A stretch of DNA of 7,493 bases from Halobacteriales archaeon SW_9_67_25 (GCA_003022745.1 PXSU01000123.1:12846-20338); one strand, 5' to 3'; shown: positions 1-5,818, numbered from the stretch's first letter. Notes: generated by a model from the sequence alone, not told the origin. Numbers and translations are program-made.

Positions 1-125
1 TCGAGCCCCTGGAGCAGGCGCGCGATCTCGTAGACAGTGTACAGTTCGTCCGGGTCCAGCACCTCCGACGGGTCGCGAAACGACAGCGGCCGGAGGTCGT
101 CGAACTCGCTTCTGGGTACTGGCAT
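1..125 (-). CDS. Unrecognised protein, N-terminus only (runs off the left edge)
   Basis: An ATG at 123-125 opens a minus-strand frame that stays open to the window edge (41 codons). The product begins MPVPRSEFDDLRPLSF and continues with an acidic helical stretch (DPDELYTVYEIARLLQG). I do not recognise the family; the second half could be the first helix of a winged-helix or other small helical domain, but that is only a guess. The start is supported by a TATA-like TTTATC (149-154, minus strand) centred about 27 nt upstream, the spacing of a leaderless haloarchaeal transcript. It is divergent from the glyoxalase-like gene, and the two promoters share a 107-bp intergenic region. Confidence 0.7.
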   Translation of the reverse strand, partial: MPVPRSEFDDLRPLSFRDPSEVLDPDELYTVYEIARLLQGL

Positions 126-148
126 GGCCGCCGGTAGGAGTGCCCGCG

Positions 149-154
149 GATAAA
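149..154 (-). promoter_or_regulatory. TATA-like box for the leftmost minus-strand gene
   Basis: TTTATC on the minus strand sits in an otherwise GC-rich intergenic region, centred about 27 nt from the ATG at 125. This places the transcription start at or next to the start codon, so the mRNA would be leaderless. Seen in sequence; promoter activity is inferred. Confidence 0.5.
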
Positions 155-200
155 CGGTCCGGGATTCGGTCCCGACGAGGACGCCAGCGACGGATGCGTG

Positions 201-207
201 CTTTTAG
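201..207 (+). promoter_or_regulatory. TATA-like box for the glyoxalase-like gene
   Basis: CTTTTAG is the only AT-rich patch upstream of the ATG at 233 and lies centred about 29 nt before it. The geometry predicts a leaderless transcript and supports 233 as the start rather than the ATG at 140 in the same frame, whose first 31 codons are Arg-rich and unlike a haloarchaeal protein. Confidence 0.5.
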
Positions 208-232
208 GTGGGAACCGTGCGAGAGACCGCGT

Positions 233-598
233 ATGGACGCGATCCACGTCTGCCTGAACGTCTCGGACGCCGACCGCCTCGCCGAGTGGTACGAACAGAA
301 CCTCGGTTTCGAACGCTCCTGGGAGTTCTCCGCCGGCGGGACGCGCAACGTCTACGTCGCCGACTCGAACGGCTTCGAGGTGCAGCTGTCCGACACCGAG
401 GGCGAAGACGACTTCGAGGCCGGCACCGCCTGGGACCACTTCGCGGTCGTCGTCGACGACGTCGACGAGGCATTCGCGGACGTCGACCACCACGGCGTCG
501 TCCAGAAACCGGCCGACCAGCCGGAGGCCGACGCCCGCACCGCGTTCGTCGAGGACCCCGACGGCCACGTCGTCGAGTTCGTCCAGCCCCTGGAGTGA
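233..598 (+). CDS. Glyoxalase/VOC superfamily protein (glyoxalase I-like)
   Basis: A 121-residue single-domain protein of the vicinal oxygen chelate fold: two beta-alpha-beta-beta-beta modules, about residues 3-55 and 66-118. It aligns well with bacterial Ni/Zn glyoxalase I. The four positions that bind metal in that enzyme are all present: His5, Glu49, His69 and Glu115. The near-C-terminal FVEDPDGHVVEFVQ stretch is typical of the family. Glyoxalase I isomerises the thiol hemiacetal of methylglyoxal to a lactoyl-thiol; haloarchaea use gamma-glutamylcysteine rather than glutathione, so the thiol cofactor here is uncertain. The protein is very acidic (for example EGEDDFE at 56-62). The in-frame upstream ATG at 140 is rejected because residues 1-31 of that version are basic and the TATA-like box at 201-207 lies inside it. 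Another VOC activity such as a dioxygenase or resistance protein is possible, since VOC members are hard to separate by sequence alone. Confidence 0.9.
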   Translation: MDAIHVCLNVSDADRLAEWYEQNLGFERSWEFSAGGTRNVYVADSNGFEVQLSDTEGEDDFEAGTAWDHFAVVVDDVDEAFADVDHHGVVQKPADQPEADARTAFVEDPDGHVVEFVQPLE

Positions 599-599
599 G

Positions 600-888
600 G
601 GCGGGCGGGTGCTGTTCGACGGGACGACGCTGCGAGCGCTCCCGGGGACGACAATCGACCGCCTGAACGGGCCGCCCGTCTTCGCCGTCACCGACCTGTC
701 GGTCTCGCCGGATCGGGTCCGTGCGGGCGAGCGGACGACCGCGACGGTCCGGTTCACCCTGGAAAACACCGGCGACGGGGCCGGAACGTTCGGTGCGAGC
801 CTCTCGGGCAACTACCTCTCGGGGTCGGAAACCGCTACCGCGACGTTGGAGCCGGGAGCCGAACGCGAAGTAACCACGTTCAGCAGTA
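600..888 (+). pseudogene. Truncated fragment of a secreted-type beta-sandwich (CARDB-like) protein
   Basis: Between two convergent genes lies a plus-strand stretch, readable from a GTG at 609, with protein-like composition. It reads FAVTDLSVSPDRVRAGE, then TATVRFTLENTGDGAGTF, then LSGSETATATLEPG and REVTTF. Alternating hydrophobic strands, the 'NTGDGAGTF' turn and 'LEPGAEREV' strongly resemble the CARDB/DUF11-type beta-sandwich repeats of haloarchaeal surface and lipoproteins. The frame stays open to 1169, but after about 888, where the antisense oxidoreductase gene begins, the translation becomes Arg/Pro/Ser-rich shadow sequence. There is no signal peptide or lipobox at the front and no TATA-like box close upstream. 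I read it as an internal or C-terminal fragment left after a deletion. It could instead be a short gene with an overlapping tail, which I consider less likely. Confidence 0.5.
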
Positions 889-3849
889 TCAGGCCAGCGC
901 CTCGCGGAGTTTCTCCGCGGGGTGGGGTGGACGCTCGCCGCCCTCGCGGTCGCTCAGTTGCGTCCGACAGGAGGCACCGGGAGCGACGACGGTCTCGCCG
1001 GGACTGTCCTCGACCTGGTCGTAGAGGATCTGCCCGATGGCCTTCGAGAGGTCGTAGTGCTCGGCCTCGTAGCCGAAGGAGCCGGCCATCCCGCAACAGC
1101 CCGAGTCGAGTTCGTCGACCTCGTAGCCCGCCTCCCGGAGGGCGATGGTGGTGTGGTGGTGGCGGTTGAGCGCCTTCTGGTTGCAGTGGCCGTGGTAGGT
1201 CAGCGTCTCCGCGGGCGCGTCGAAGCCGATGTCCTCGTAGACGCGGTGCGTCGAGAGGTACTCACAGACCCCGTAGGCGCCGGCCGCGACCTCCTGGACG
1301 TCGGCGCCGGAGAGTAAGTCGCCGTACTCGTCCTGGAACATCGCGGCGTCGGAGGGCTCGACGAACAGCACCGACCACCCATCGTCGACGTACGGTGCGA
1401 GCGTTGCGACGTTGTGCGTGGCCCGTTTTCTCGCGAGGTCCAACATCCCCATCGAGAAGGCCGCCCGGCCGCTCGGTGCCACCTCGTCGTCGAGGACGCG
1501 AACGTGGACGCCCGCCGCCTCGAGGACCTCGACGGCGGCCTTCCCCGGGGCGGGGTAACTGTAGTTCGTGTAGGTGTCGGGGAACAGGAGGACCTTCTCC
1601 TCGGCCTGGCTCTCGGCGACGCCGGGGCCGCGGGCCTCGAACCAGTCGACCAGGGTTTCCCGGCGGAAGGTCGGCAGTTTCCGCTCCGGGGCGATGCCCA
1701 GGACTTTCTCGTTGACGAGGTCGGCACCCGGGAGCTTCTGGGCCCAGTTCGAGAGCGGCGCCAGCGCGCTCCCGATGGCGCCCACGCGGTCGACGTTCGC
1801 GAACACCTTGTCCCGGAGCGTGGTCCCCTCCTCCTGGTGGTACTGGTGTTTCACCTCCGCCTTGAGTTTCGCCATGTCGACACCCGTGGGACAGTCCGAC
1901 TTGCAGCCCTTGCAGCCGACACACAGGTCCAGCACTTCCTTCTGGAAGCGCTCGGAGTAGAGTTCCTCCTCGGGGAGTTCGCCGCTGATGGCCGCCCGGA
2001 GCATGTTCGCCCGGCCCCGGGTGGTCTGGATTTCTTCCTTCGAAGCCCGGTAGGTGGGGCACATCGTATTCCCCCCCTGCTGGCGGCAGGTCCCACAGCC
2101 GTTGCAGAGTTCGACCAGCTCCGAGAAGCCGCCCTCCTCGGAGAAATCCAGGGCTGTCTGTGGTTCCAGTGACTGGTAGTCGGCGCCGTACCGCAGGTGG
2201 TCGCGGTTGTCCGCGCCGACGCCGCGGTCGCTGTCCGGGCCGGGGTCCTCGGGGCTCTCGCGGTAGACGACGTTGCCCGGGTGCATCAGCCACCCGGGGT
2301 CGAAGGCGGTCTTGACCTCCTTGAACGCGCCCCAGATGTCCTCCCCGTACATCTTGGGGTTGAACTCCGTGCGAGCCATCCCGTCGCCGTGCTCGCCCGA
2401 GAAGGCGCCGTGGTGTTCCAGCACCAGGTCTGTCACGTCGTCCGTAATCGAGTGTAACTTCTGGATGTCCTCGTCGGTCTTGAGATTCAGGATGGGCCGG
2501 ATGTGCAGGGTCCCGGAGCCGGCGTGGGCGAAGTACGCGGCGGACGTGTCGTGGTCCTCGAGCACCTCCTCGAACTTCATCACGTACTCGGCCAGTTCCG
2601 CCGGCGGGACCGTGGCGTCCTCGATGAACGGATAGGGTTTGGGGTCGCCCTCCAGGCTCATCAGCAGGGGGATGGCTGCCTTCCGGAGTTCCCAGATGTC
2701 CTTCTGGTCCCCCGCGGAGTAGGCCTCGATGGCCTCGAAGGCCGTTCCCTGGGTGACGAAGTGGTCGTTGGTCGCCCCGATGGCGGCCTCGAAGTCCTCG
2801 TGGAGTTCCGAGTCGTACTCCAGCATGAGCGCGGCTTTCGTCCCCTCGGGGATGGGCTCGACGTACTCGCTGTAGCCGTCCGATTCGGCGGCCAGCCGGA
2901 ACACCTCGTCGTCCATCAACTCGACTGCCGAGACGTCGAACTCCAGCGCCTCGGGGACAGCCTCCATCGCCTCGACGAGGTCCTCGAAGCAGTACAGGAC
3001 GAGCGCCGTCTCCTCGGGGACCGTCACCAGCCCGGCGGTCGCCTCGACGATGACGCCCAGCGTCCCCTCCGAGCCGACGAACAGTTTCGCGAGGTTGATG
3101 ACCTGCTGGCCCTCGTCGTTCTCGTAGACGACGCGGTCTAAGTTGTACCCGCTGACGCGGCGCTTGAGGTCGGGATACCGCTGTTCGATCTCTTCTTCGT
3201 GTTCCTCGATCAGCCCGCGGACGGTCTCGTAGACGTGGGCCTCGCGGTCGTCTTTCGCGACGATTTCCTCGTACTCGTCGCTGTCGAGGACGATAGGCCG
3301 GGCGTGCAACAGCGACCCGTCCGGGAGGACCGCCTTCACCTCCTCGGTGTAGGCGTCGGTGATGCCGTACCGGACGGAGTGGGCGCCAGTGGAGTTGTTG
3401 CCGATGCCGCCGCCGACCGTGGCCCGGTTCGAGGAGGCGGGGTCGGGCGCGAACTTCAGCCCGTATTCGGCGAGATGGTCGTCGAGGTCGTCCTGGACGA
3501 TTCCCGGCTGGATGGTCGCACGCTGTGCGTCCGGGTCGACGTCCAGCAGGCCGTCCATGTGCCGGATCGGCACCTCGTGGGCGGTCGCGGTCTCGACGGC
3601 CGCCCGCACGTCGTCGGCGTCCTCGGGGTAGACGACGCCAGCCGGCCGGGCCTGGTAGACCGAGCCGTCGGTCGCGTACAGGATCTGTGCGTACTCGTCG
3701 AAACGGACCTCGCCCGAGACTGCCTCCCGAAGGTCGGCCGCCAGGTCGACGTACTCGTCGACGGTCGCGTCCGGTTCACGTGCGAACGCCGACGGGTCAC
3801 CGGGCGGGTCGGCCGGCCGTGCGATTGGGTCTGCGTCGTCGACTCCCAT
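889..3849 (-). CDS. FAD-linked oxidase + Fe-S (GlcD/GlpC-type, D-lactate dehydrogenase-like), FAD PP-loop deleted
   Basis: A 986-residue fusion of a GlcD-like flavin dehydrogenase with a GlpC-like Fe-S subunit, the architecture of quinone-linked D-lactate/glycolate dehydrogenases. The FAD (PCMH-type) domain covers about residues 45-270, with the conserved FAPDPASSNRATVGG...NNSTGAHSVRYG at 133-162, VSGYNLD at 232-238 and LFVGSEGTLGVI at 256-267. The FAD-oxidase C-terminal domain follows, with YFAHAGSGTLHIRP and GAFSGEHGDG. Two [4Fe-4S] motifs follow: Cys582/585/588/597 and Cys643/646/649/653. A CCG (DUF224) domain closes the protein with Cys889, Cys918-Cys919-Gly and Cys961; the preceding CCG half is degenerate, with Pro-Ser-Gly at 792-794. 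The notable defect is at Ile95/Arg96: the usual PRGGGTSLAGQ-type pyrophosphate loop and the following strand (roughly 20-25 residues) are missing in frame. Two start codons are possible, ATG at 3858 and ATG at 3849; the TATA-like box centred near 3876 favours 3849. Substrate is not provable from sequence; D-lactate is the best guess. As it stands it probably binds FAD poorly or not at all. Confidence 0.93.
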   Translation of the reverse strand: MGVDDADPIARPADPPGDPSAFAREPDATVDEYVDLAADLREAVSGEVRFDEYAQILYATDGSVYQARPAGVVYPEDADDVRAAVETATAHEVPIRHMDGLLDVDPDAQRATIQPGIVQDDLDDHLAEYGLKFAPDPASSNRATVGGGIGNNSTGAHSVRYGITDAYTEEVKAVLPDGSLLHARPIVLDSDEYEEIVAKDDREAHVYETVRGLIEEHEEEIEQRYPDLKRRVSGYNLDRVVYENDEGQQVINLAKLFVGSEGTLGVIVEATAGLVTVPEETALVLYCFEDLVEAMEAVPEALEFDVSAVELMDDEVFRLAAESDGYSEYVEPIPEGTKAALMLEYDSELHEDFEAAIGATNDHFVTQGTAFEAIEAYSAGDQKDIWELRKAAIPLLMSLEGDPKPYPFIEDATVPPAELAEYVMKFEEVLEDHDTSAAYFAHAGSGTLHIRPILNLKTDEDIQKLHSITDDVTDLVLEHHGAFSGEHGDGMARTEFNPKMYGEDIWGAFKEVKTAFDPGWLMHPGNVVYRESPEDPGPDSDRGVGADNRDHLRYGADYQSLEPQTALDFSEEGGFSELVELCNGCGTCRQQGGNTMCPTYRASKEEIQTTRGRANMLRAAISGELPEEELYSERFQKEVLDLCVGCKGCKSDCPTGVDMAKLKAEVKHQYHQEEGTTLRDKVFANVDRVGAIGSALAPLSNWAQKLPGADLVNEKVLGIAPERKLPTFRRETLVDWFEARGPGVAESQAEEKVLLFPDTYTNYSYPAPGKAAVEVLEAAGVHVRVLDDEVAPSGRAAFSMGMLDLARKRATHNVATLAPYVDDGWSVLFVEPSDAAMFQDEYGDLLSGADVQEVAAGAYGVCEYLSTHRVYEDIGFDAPAETLTYHGHCNQKALNRHHHTTIALREAGYEVDELDSGCCGMAGSFGYEAEHYDLSKAIGQILYDQVEDSPGETVVAPGASCRTQLSDREGGERPPHPAEKLREALA
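3559..3573. repeat. Short inverted repeat spanning the PP-loop deletion junction
   Basis: GTGCCG (3559-3564) and CGGCAC (3568-3573) are perfect reverse complements separated by 3 nt. The point where the oxidoreductase lacks its FAD pyrophosphate loop (between codons Ile95 and Arg96, 3564/3565) falls inside this small hairpin. Short inverted repeats at a junction fit a hairpin-associated slippage deletion or a polymerase/assembly skip, but a 6-bp repeat in GC-rich DNA can also be chance. Confidence 0.5.
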
Positions 3850-3872
3850 ACCCGCCATCGGGACGGCAACAG

Positions 3873-3879
3873 TATAAAA
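3873..3879 (-). promoter_or_regulatory. TATA box for the FAD/Fe-S oxidoreductase gene
   Basis: TTTTATA on the minus strand is a good archaeal TATA element. Its centre lies about 27 nt from the ATG at 3849 but only about 18 nt from the ATG at 3858. A normal TATA-to-start-site distance therefore puts the 5' end of the mRNA at about 3850, giving a leaderless message starting at the downstream ATG. Confidence 0.65.
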
Positions 3880-3959
3880 CGCACCACCAGCTCAGTTACA
3901 CGTTCGCGGCGAGACCAGCGTCCGGCGCCGTGCCGAGAGCGGCTGCTGTGGGAGCGGTG

Positions 3960-3985
3960 ATGAAAGAAATGCAATGTTTACAGCG
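3960..3985 (-). terminator. Possible T-rich terminator downstream of sod
   Basis: Read on the minus strand, 16-43 nt beyond the sod stop codon, is a locally AT-rich tract containing ATTTCTTTCAT. Archaeal intrinsic termination relies on T-rich tracts rather than strong hairpins, and this is the only such patch in the sod-oxidoreductase gap. The T runs are short and interrupted, so the call is tentative. Confidence 0.35.
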
Positions 3986-4000
3986 ACCAGTCTGCGCCGA

Positions 4001-4612
4001 CTACTCCCAGTGGTCGTGGCACTTCTGGAACTCTTCTTCGGCCTTGCTCCAGTCGACGACCTCGAAGAAGGCGTCGATGAAGCTGCCGCGGTCCGGGCCG
4101 TAGTCGTAGTAGTAGGAGTGTTCCCACACGTCCAGTGCCAGGACGGGGTGGGCACTCCAGAGCGCGCCGTCGTCGTGCTTGTCGACAGCAACGTTGCGCA
4201 GTTGCTTGGCGACGGGGTCGTACACAAGGAGTGCCCACCCGCTCGCGGCGCCGGCTGCGACCTCGAACTCGCCTTTCCAGCCCTCGTAGGACCCGAAGTC
4301 CTCCTCGATGCGGTCGGCCAGCGCGCCGCCGGGCTCGCCACCTCCATCGGGGGACATGTTCTCCCAGAACAGCGTGTGGAGATAGTGGCCACAGCCGTTG
4401 TGGGTGACGTTGCCCAGCGCGCCGGCGGTCCCGTCGTAGTCACCGCTCTCGCGGTTCTCCGCGAGGGTCTCCTCGGCCGAGGCGAGGCCGTTTACATAGC
4501 CCTGGTGGTGCGTGTCGTGGTGCCACGTCAGGACCTGTTCGGAGATGTGCGGTTCCAACGCGTCGTAGTCGTAGGGCAGTGGCGGTAGTTCCGGGTCTGA
4601 GTGTTCAGGCAT
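4001..4612 (-). CDS. sod: Superoxide dismutase (Mn/Fe family)
   Basis: A 203-residue cytosolic superoxide dismutase that converts superoxide to hydrogen peroxide and oxygen. The N-terminal helical-hairpin domain carries LPPLPYDYDALEPHIS (9-24) and HHDTHHQGY (31-39). The C-terminal alpha/beta domain carries GWALLVYD and ALDVWEHSYY (159-168). Metal ligands by alignment with E. coli MnSOD are His31, His79, Asp161 and His165. The outer-sphere position that is Gln in classical MnSOD is occupied by His146 (VDKHDDGALW), as I recall for the Halobacterium enzyme; haloarchaeal enzymes are generally Mn-dependent. Length is normal (about 200 residues). The start at 4612 is supported by a GGAGG Shine-Dalgarno 8 nt upstream; longer in-frame versions add Arg-rich sequence that overlaps the promoter. 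Two cysteines (74, 198) are present, the first beside the active-site helix. It appears monocistronic, with its own promoter and a possible terminator. Confidence 0.97.
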   Translation of the reverse strand: MPEHSDPELPPLPYDYDALEPHISEQVLTWHHDTHHQGYVNGLASAEETLAENRESGDYDGTAGALGNVTHNGCGHYLHTLFWENMSPDGGGEPGGALADRIEEDFGSYEGWKGEFEVAAGAASGWALLVYDPVAKQLRNVAVDKHDDGALWSAHPVLALDVWEHSYYYDYGPDRGSFIDAFFEVVDWSKAEEEFQKCHDHWE

Positions 4613-4620
4613 ACGAAATC

Positions 4621-4625
4621 CCTCC
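4621..4625 (-). promoter_or_regulatory. sod: Shine-Dalgarno GGAGG for sod
   Basis: GGAGG on the minus strand lies 8 nt before the ATG at 4612. It stands out because the other recognised starts here show leaderless spacing; sod would have a short leader (about 15 nt) with a ribosome-binding site. Confidence 0.6.
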
Positions 4626-4649
4626 ACCCGGAACATCGACCGGCGACCA

Positions 4650-4658
4650 ATTAAAGCT
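4650..4658 (-). promoter_or_regulatory. sod: TATA-like box for sod
   Basis: AGCTTTAAT on the minus strand contains TTTAAT, close to the haloarchaeal TATA consensus. It would place transcription start near 4627, just before the GGAGG. A second candidate, TTATAG (4671-4676), forms part of the inverted repeat immediately upstream, so an alternative longer leader or a regulatory role for that element is possible. Confidence 0.5.
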
Positions 4659-4660
4659 TG

Positions 4661-4740
4661 ATACTGGCGGCTATAAGCCCGCGAGGGATTTCGACCCCCC
4701 GTAGGGTCGAATATCTTCACGTCGTTATAGCCGTCAGTAT
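4661..4740. repeat. 80-bp concentric inverted repeat upstream of sod
   Basis: The outer arms are ATACTGGCGGCTATAA (4661-4676) and TTATAGCCGTCAGTAT (4725-4740), complementary at 15 of 16 positions. The inner arms are TTCGACCC (4690-4697) and GGGTCGAA (4704-4711), complementary at 8 of 8 around a 6-nt centre. Both pairs share exactly the same dyad axis (between 4700 and 4701), so the element reads as two head-to-head copies of one roughly 37-40 bp module: GGGTCGAA, 15 intervening nt, TTATAGCC, CAGTAT. Each copy points outward, the left one towards sod. It could be a pair of divergent promoters, a large operator, or a remnant of a small inverted-repeat element. No convincing gene is driven by the right-hand copy; the ATG at 4739 opens only 14 codons. 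Confidence 0.75.
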
Positions 4741-4859
4741 GAGGAACCGGACGCTCCCACGGCTGATCGTTCCGTCCGTCTGACTCCGGGTGGTGTGTGC
4801 CACGGGCGGACAACAGGAACGCCACCGCATGGCCGGGAGCGCGTGTCCGAGCGGAGCGA
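4741..4859. other. Intergenic stretch with no recognisable gene
   Basis: Frames here are open only as Arg/Pro/Ser-rich shadow sequence. I see no conserved protein motif, RNA structure or TATA-like box. It lies between the inverted repeat upstream of sod and the broken gene stub to the right, and may be where the rest of that gene (and possibly other genes) was lost. Confidence 0.5.
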
Positions 4860-4998
4860 GGGCGACTGCAGGGAGCCCCCGTTCGAGGAGCCGCACCAGC
4901 GGCTCGGGTTGGGTCCGGTTGACGACCAGCAACGTCTTCTCCGAGGGCTCGAACCGGTCGATAAACCCCGACACAGAGTCCGGCAATGGCCTCGTCAC
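4860..4998 (-). pseudogene. 5' stub of a broken gene (haloarchaeal sensor-like protein, unassigned)
   Basis: A GTG at 4996-4998 opens a frame whose first about 40 residues look native: TRPLPDSVSGFIDRFEP, then SEKTLLVVNRTQPEP and LVRLLERG. The 'LLVVNRTQPEPL..LLE' pattern resembles the N-terminus of haloarchaeal DICT-like sensory proteins, but this is from memory and low confidence. After ERG the frame continues to a stop at 4717, but the product loses haloarchaeal character (APLGHALPAMRWRSCCPP) and runs through the inverted repeat upstream of sod. A TATA-like box at 5024-5029 with leaderless spacing remains. I interpret it as an intact promoter and 5' end attached to a 3' deletion. A real 93-residue protein is the alternative. 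Confidence 0.45.
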
Positions 4999-5023
4999 GC
5001 TGTCTATCGGTTGGATCTGCAGA

Positions 5024-5029
5024 CAAATA
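5024..5029 (-). promoter_or_regulatory. TATA-like box before the broken gene stub
   Basis: TATTTG on the minus strand, centred about 28 nt from the GTG at 4998. It fits a leaderless promoter that survived the loss of the rest of the gene. Weak on its own. Confidence 0.35.
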
Positions 5030-5121
5030 CGGAGAGCGGAGCCTTGGTACCGCGACGGCGACGCGCCACTAGTTCACGCCCCGGTGGGTCTCGTTCCAGT
5101 CCGTCGAGTGTGCTCCCTGCC

Positions 5122-5766
5122 TCACTCGACGGGCGTCGGGGTGGGCGTCCCTTCGGGTCCGGGTTCCGGCGGGCGGTCCCCATTCTCGGGGCCACCCGGA
5201 CGGGGCGGCCGCTCGGGGCGGTCGTCTTCCTCGTCCTCTTCGGGCGGGTTCGGCGCCTGCTCGCTGGGGTTCCGGTCGTTCGTCACGAGGAAGTCCGCGA
5301 GGTTCCCCACCAGGACGTCTGTGTCCGCACGCTGGGTGTTCTCGGGGACGAGGAAGTCGGTGTCGCCGACCATCACGACGTTGTCCCGCTGGACCAGCAC
5401 CGGCGCGTCGGTGGCGGCGCGTGTCGTCGAGAGTTCCGCACCCTCGGTGGGGGCGAGTGTGCCGTCAGCGGTGCCGGCCGCCTCGACGGGCGAGGCCGTC
5501 GGGAAGACGGCTCGCTCGACGCCTTGGGTAACCCCTGCGCCACCGGAGGGTTCGGCGTAGATCCGCTGGTAGTTGAGGTCGTTCTCTTCGAGGTTGTAGA
5601 CGTAGCCGGGCCGGGCGGTGACGCCGAGTGCCGAGTCCAGACCGGCACCGCCCGGTTCGTCGAAGGCGTCGTCGGGTTCGGCGGCGACCAGCACGCGGCC
5701 GTCCTCGCTGGCGAAGGTCTCGATGTCCTCGAGTGCCTCGTCGCTGTAGTCGGTCCGGAAGGTCAC
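5122..5766 (-). CDS. DUF4350-like protein, C-terminal part (downstream of a frameshift)
   Basis: This frame (214 residues from a GTG at 5764-5766) continues the protein begun at 6163. It has the alpha/beta character of DUF4350 proteins, with FVTFRTDYSDEALEDIETF, then a GRVLVAAEPDD strand-turn, and GYVYNLEENDLNYQRIY. VMVGDTDFLVPENTQRAD and LVGNLADFLVTND follow. It ends in a Pro/Glu/Asp-rich tail of about 45 residues finishing TPTPTPVE, probably disordered. The frame reads meaningfully upstream of 5766 too (GEEEGLSPVGKELADADAFV) to about 5826, so the GTG is not the original start: the two halves were one gene of about 345 codons. Function is unknown; DUF4350 proteins are generally found near membrane or secretion genes, and this one sits directly behind sppA. 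No C-terminal membrane segment is visible. Confidence 0.8.
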   Translation of the reverse strand: MTFRTDYSDEALEDIETFASEDGRVLVAAEPDDAFDEPGGAGLDSALGVTARPGYVYNLEENDLNYQRIYAEPSGGAGVTQGVERAVFPTASPVEAAGTADGTLAPTEGAELSTTRAATDAPVLVQRDNVVMVGDTDFLVPENTQRADTDVLVGNLADFLVTNDRNPSEQAPNPPEEDEEDDRPERPPRPGGPENGDRPPEPGPEGTPTPTPVE

Positions 5767-5818
5767 GAACGCGTCGGCGTCCGCGAGTTCTTTGCCGACC
5801 GGGGAGAGCCCCTCTTCC

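Noticed and set aside
140..232. Upstream ATG extending the glyoxalase-like protein by 31 residues
   Set aside because: The extension is basic and Arg-rich, and it contains the TATA-like box that positions the start at 233.
3199..3960. Long plus-strand open frame (253 codons) antisense to the oxidoreductase gene
   Set aside because: It is the GC-rich shadow of the minus-strand gene: Val/Gly/Arg-rich, no conserved motif, and it runs through the opposite gene's promoter.
4677..4700. Possible 3' tRNA fragment / attachment-site remnant (minus strand, GGGGGTCGAAATCCC followed by CGCGGGC)
   Set aside because: It resembles a T-arm plus acceptor strand, but the first T-loop base does not fit the TTCRA consensus, no matching GCCCGCG 5' strand or tRNA body lies upstream, and the inverted-repeat symmetry explains part of the sequence. 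No integrase is nearby.
4739..4783. Short plus-strand gene from the ATG inside the right arm of the inverted repeat
   Set aside because: It encodes only 14 codons before a stop and has no recognisable content.
4613..5026. N-terminal extension of SOD (frame open to 5026)
   Set aside because: The extension is Arg/Pro-rich, covers the TATA-like box and the inverted repeat, and the 203-residue form has the normal family length and a Shine-Dalgarno.
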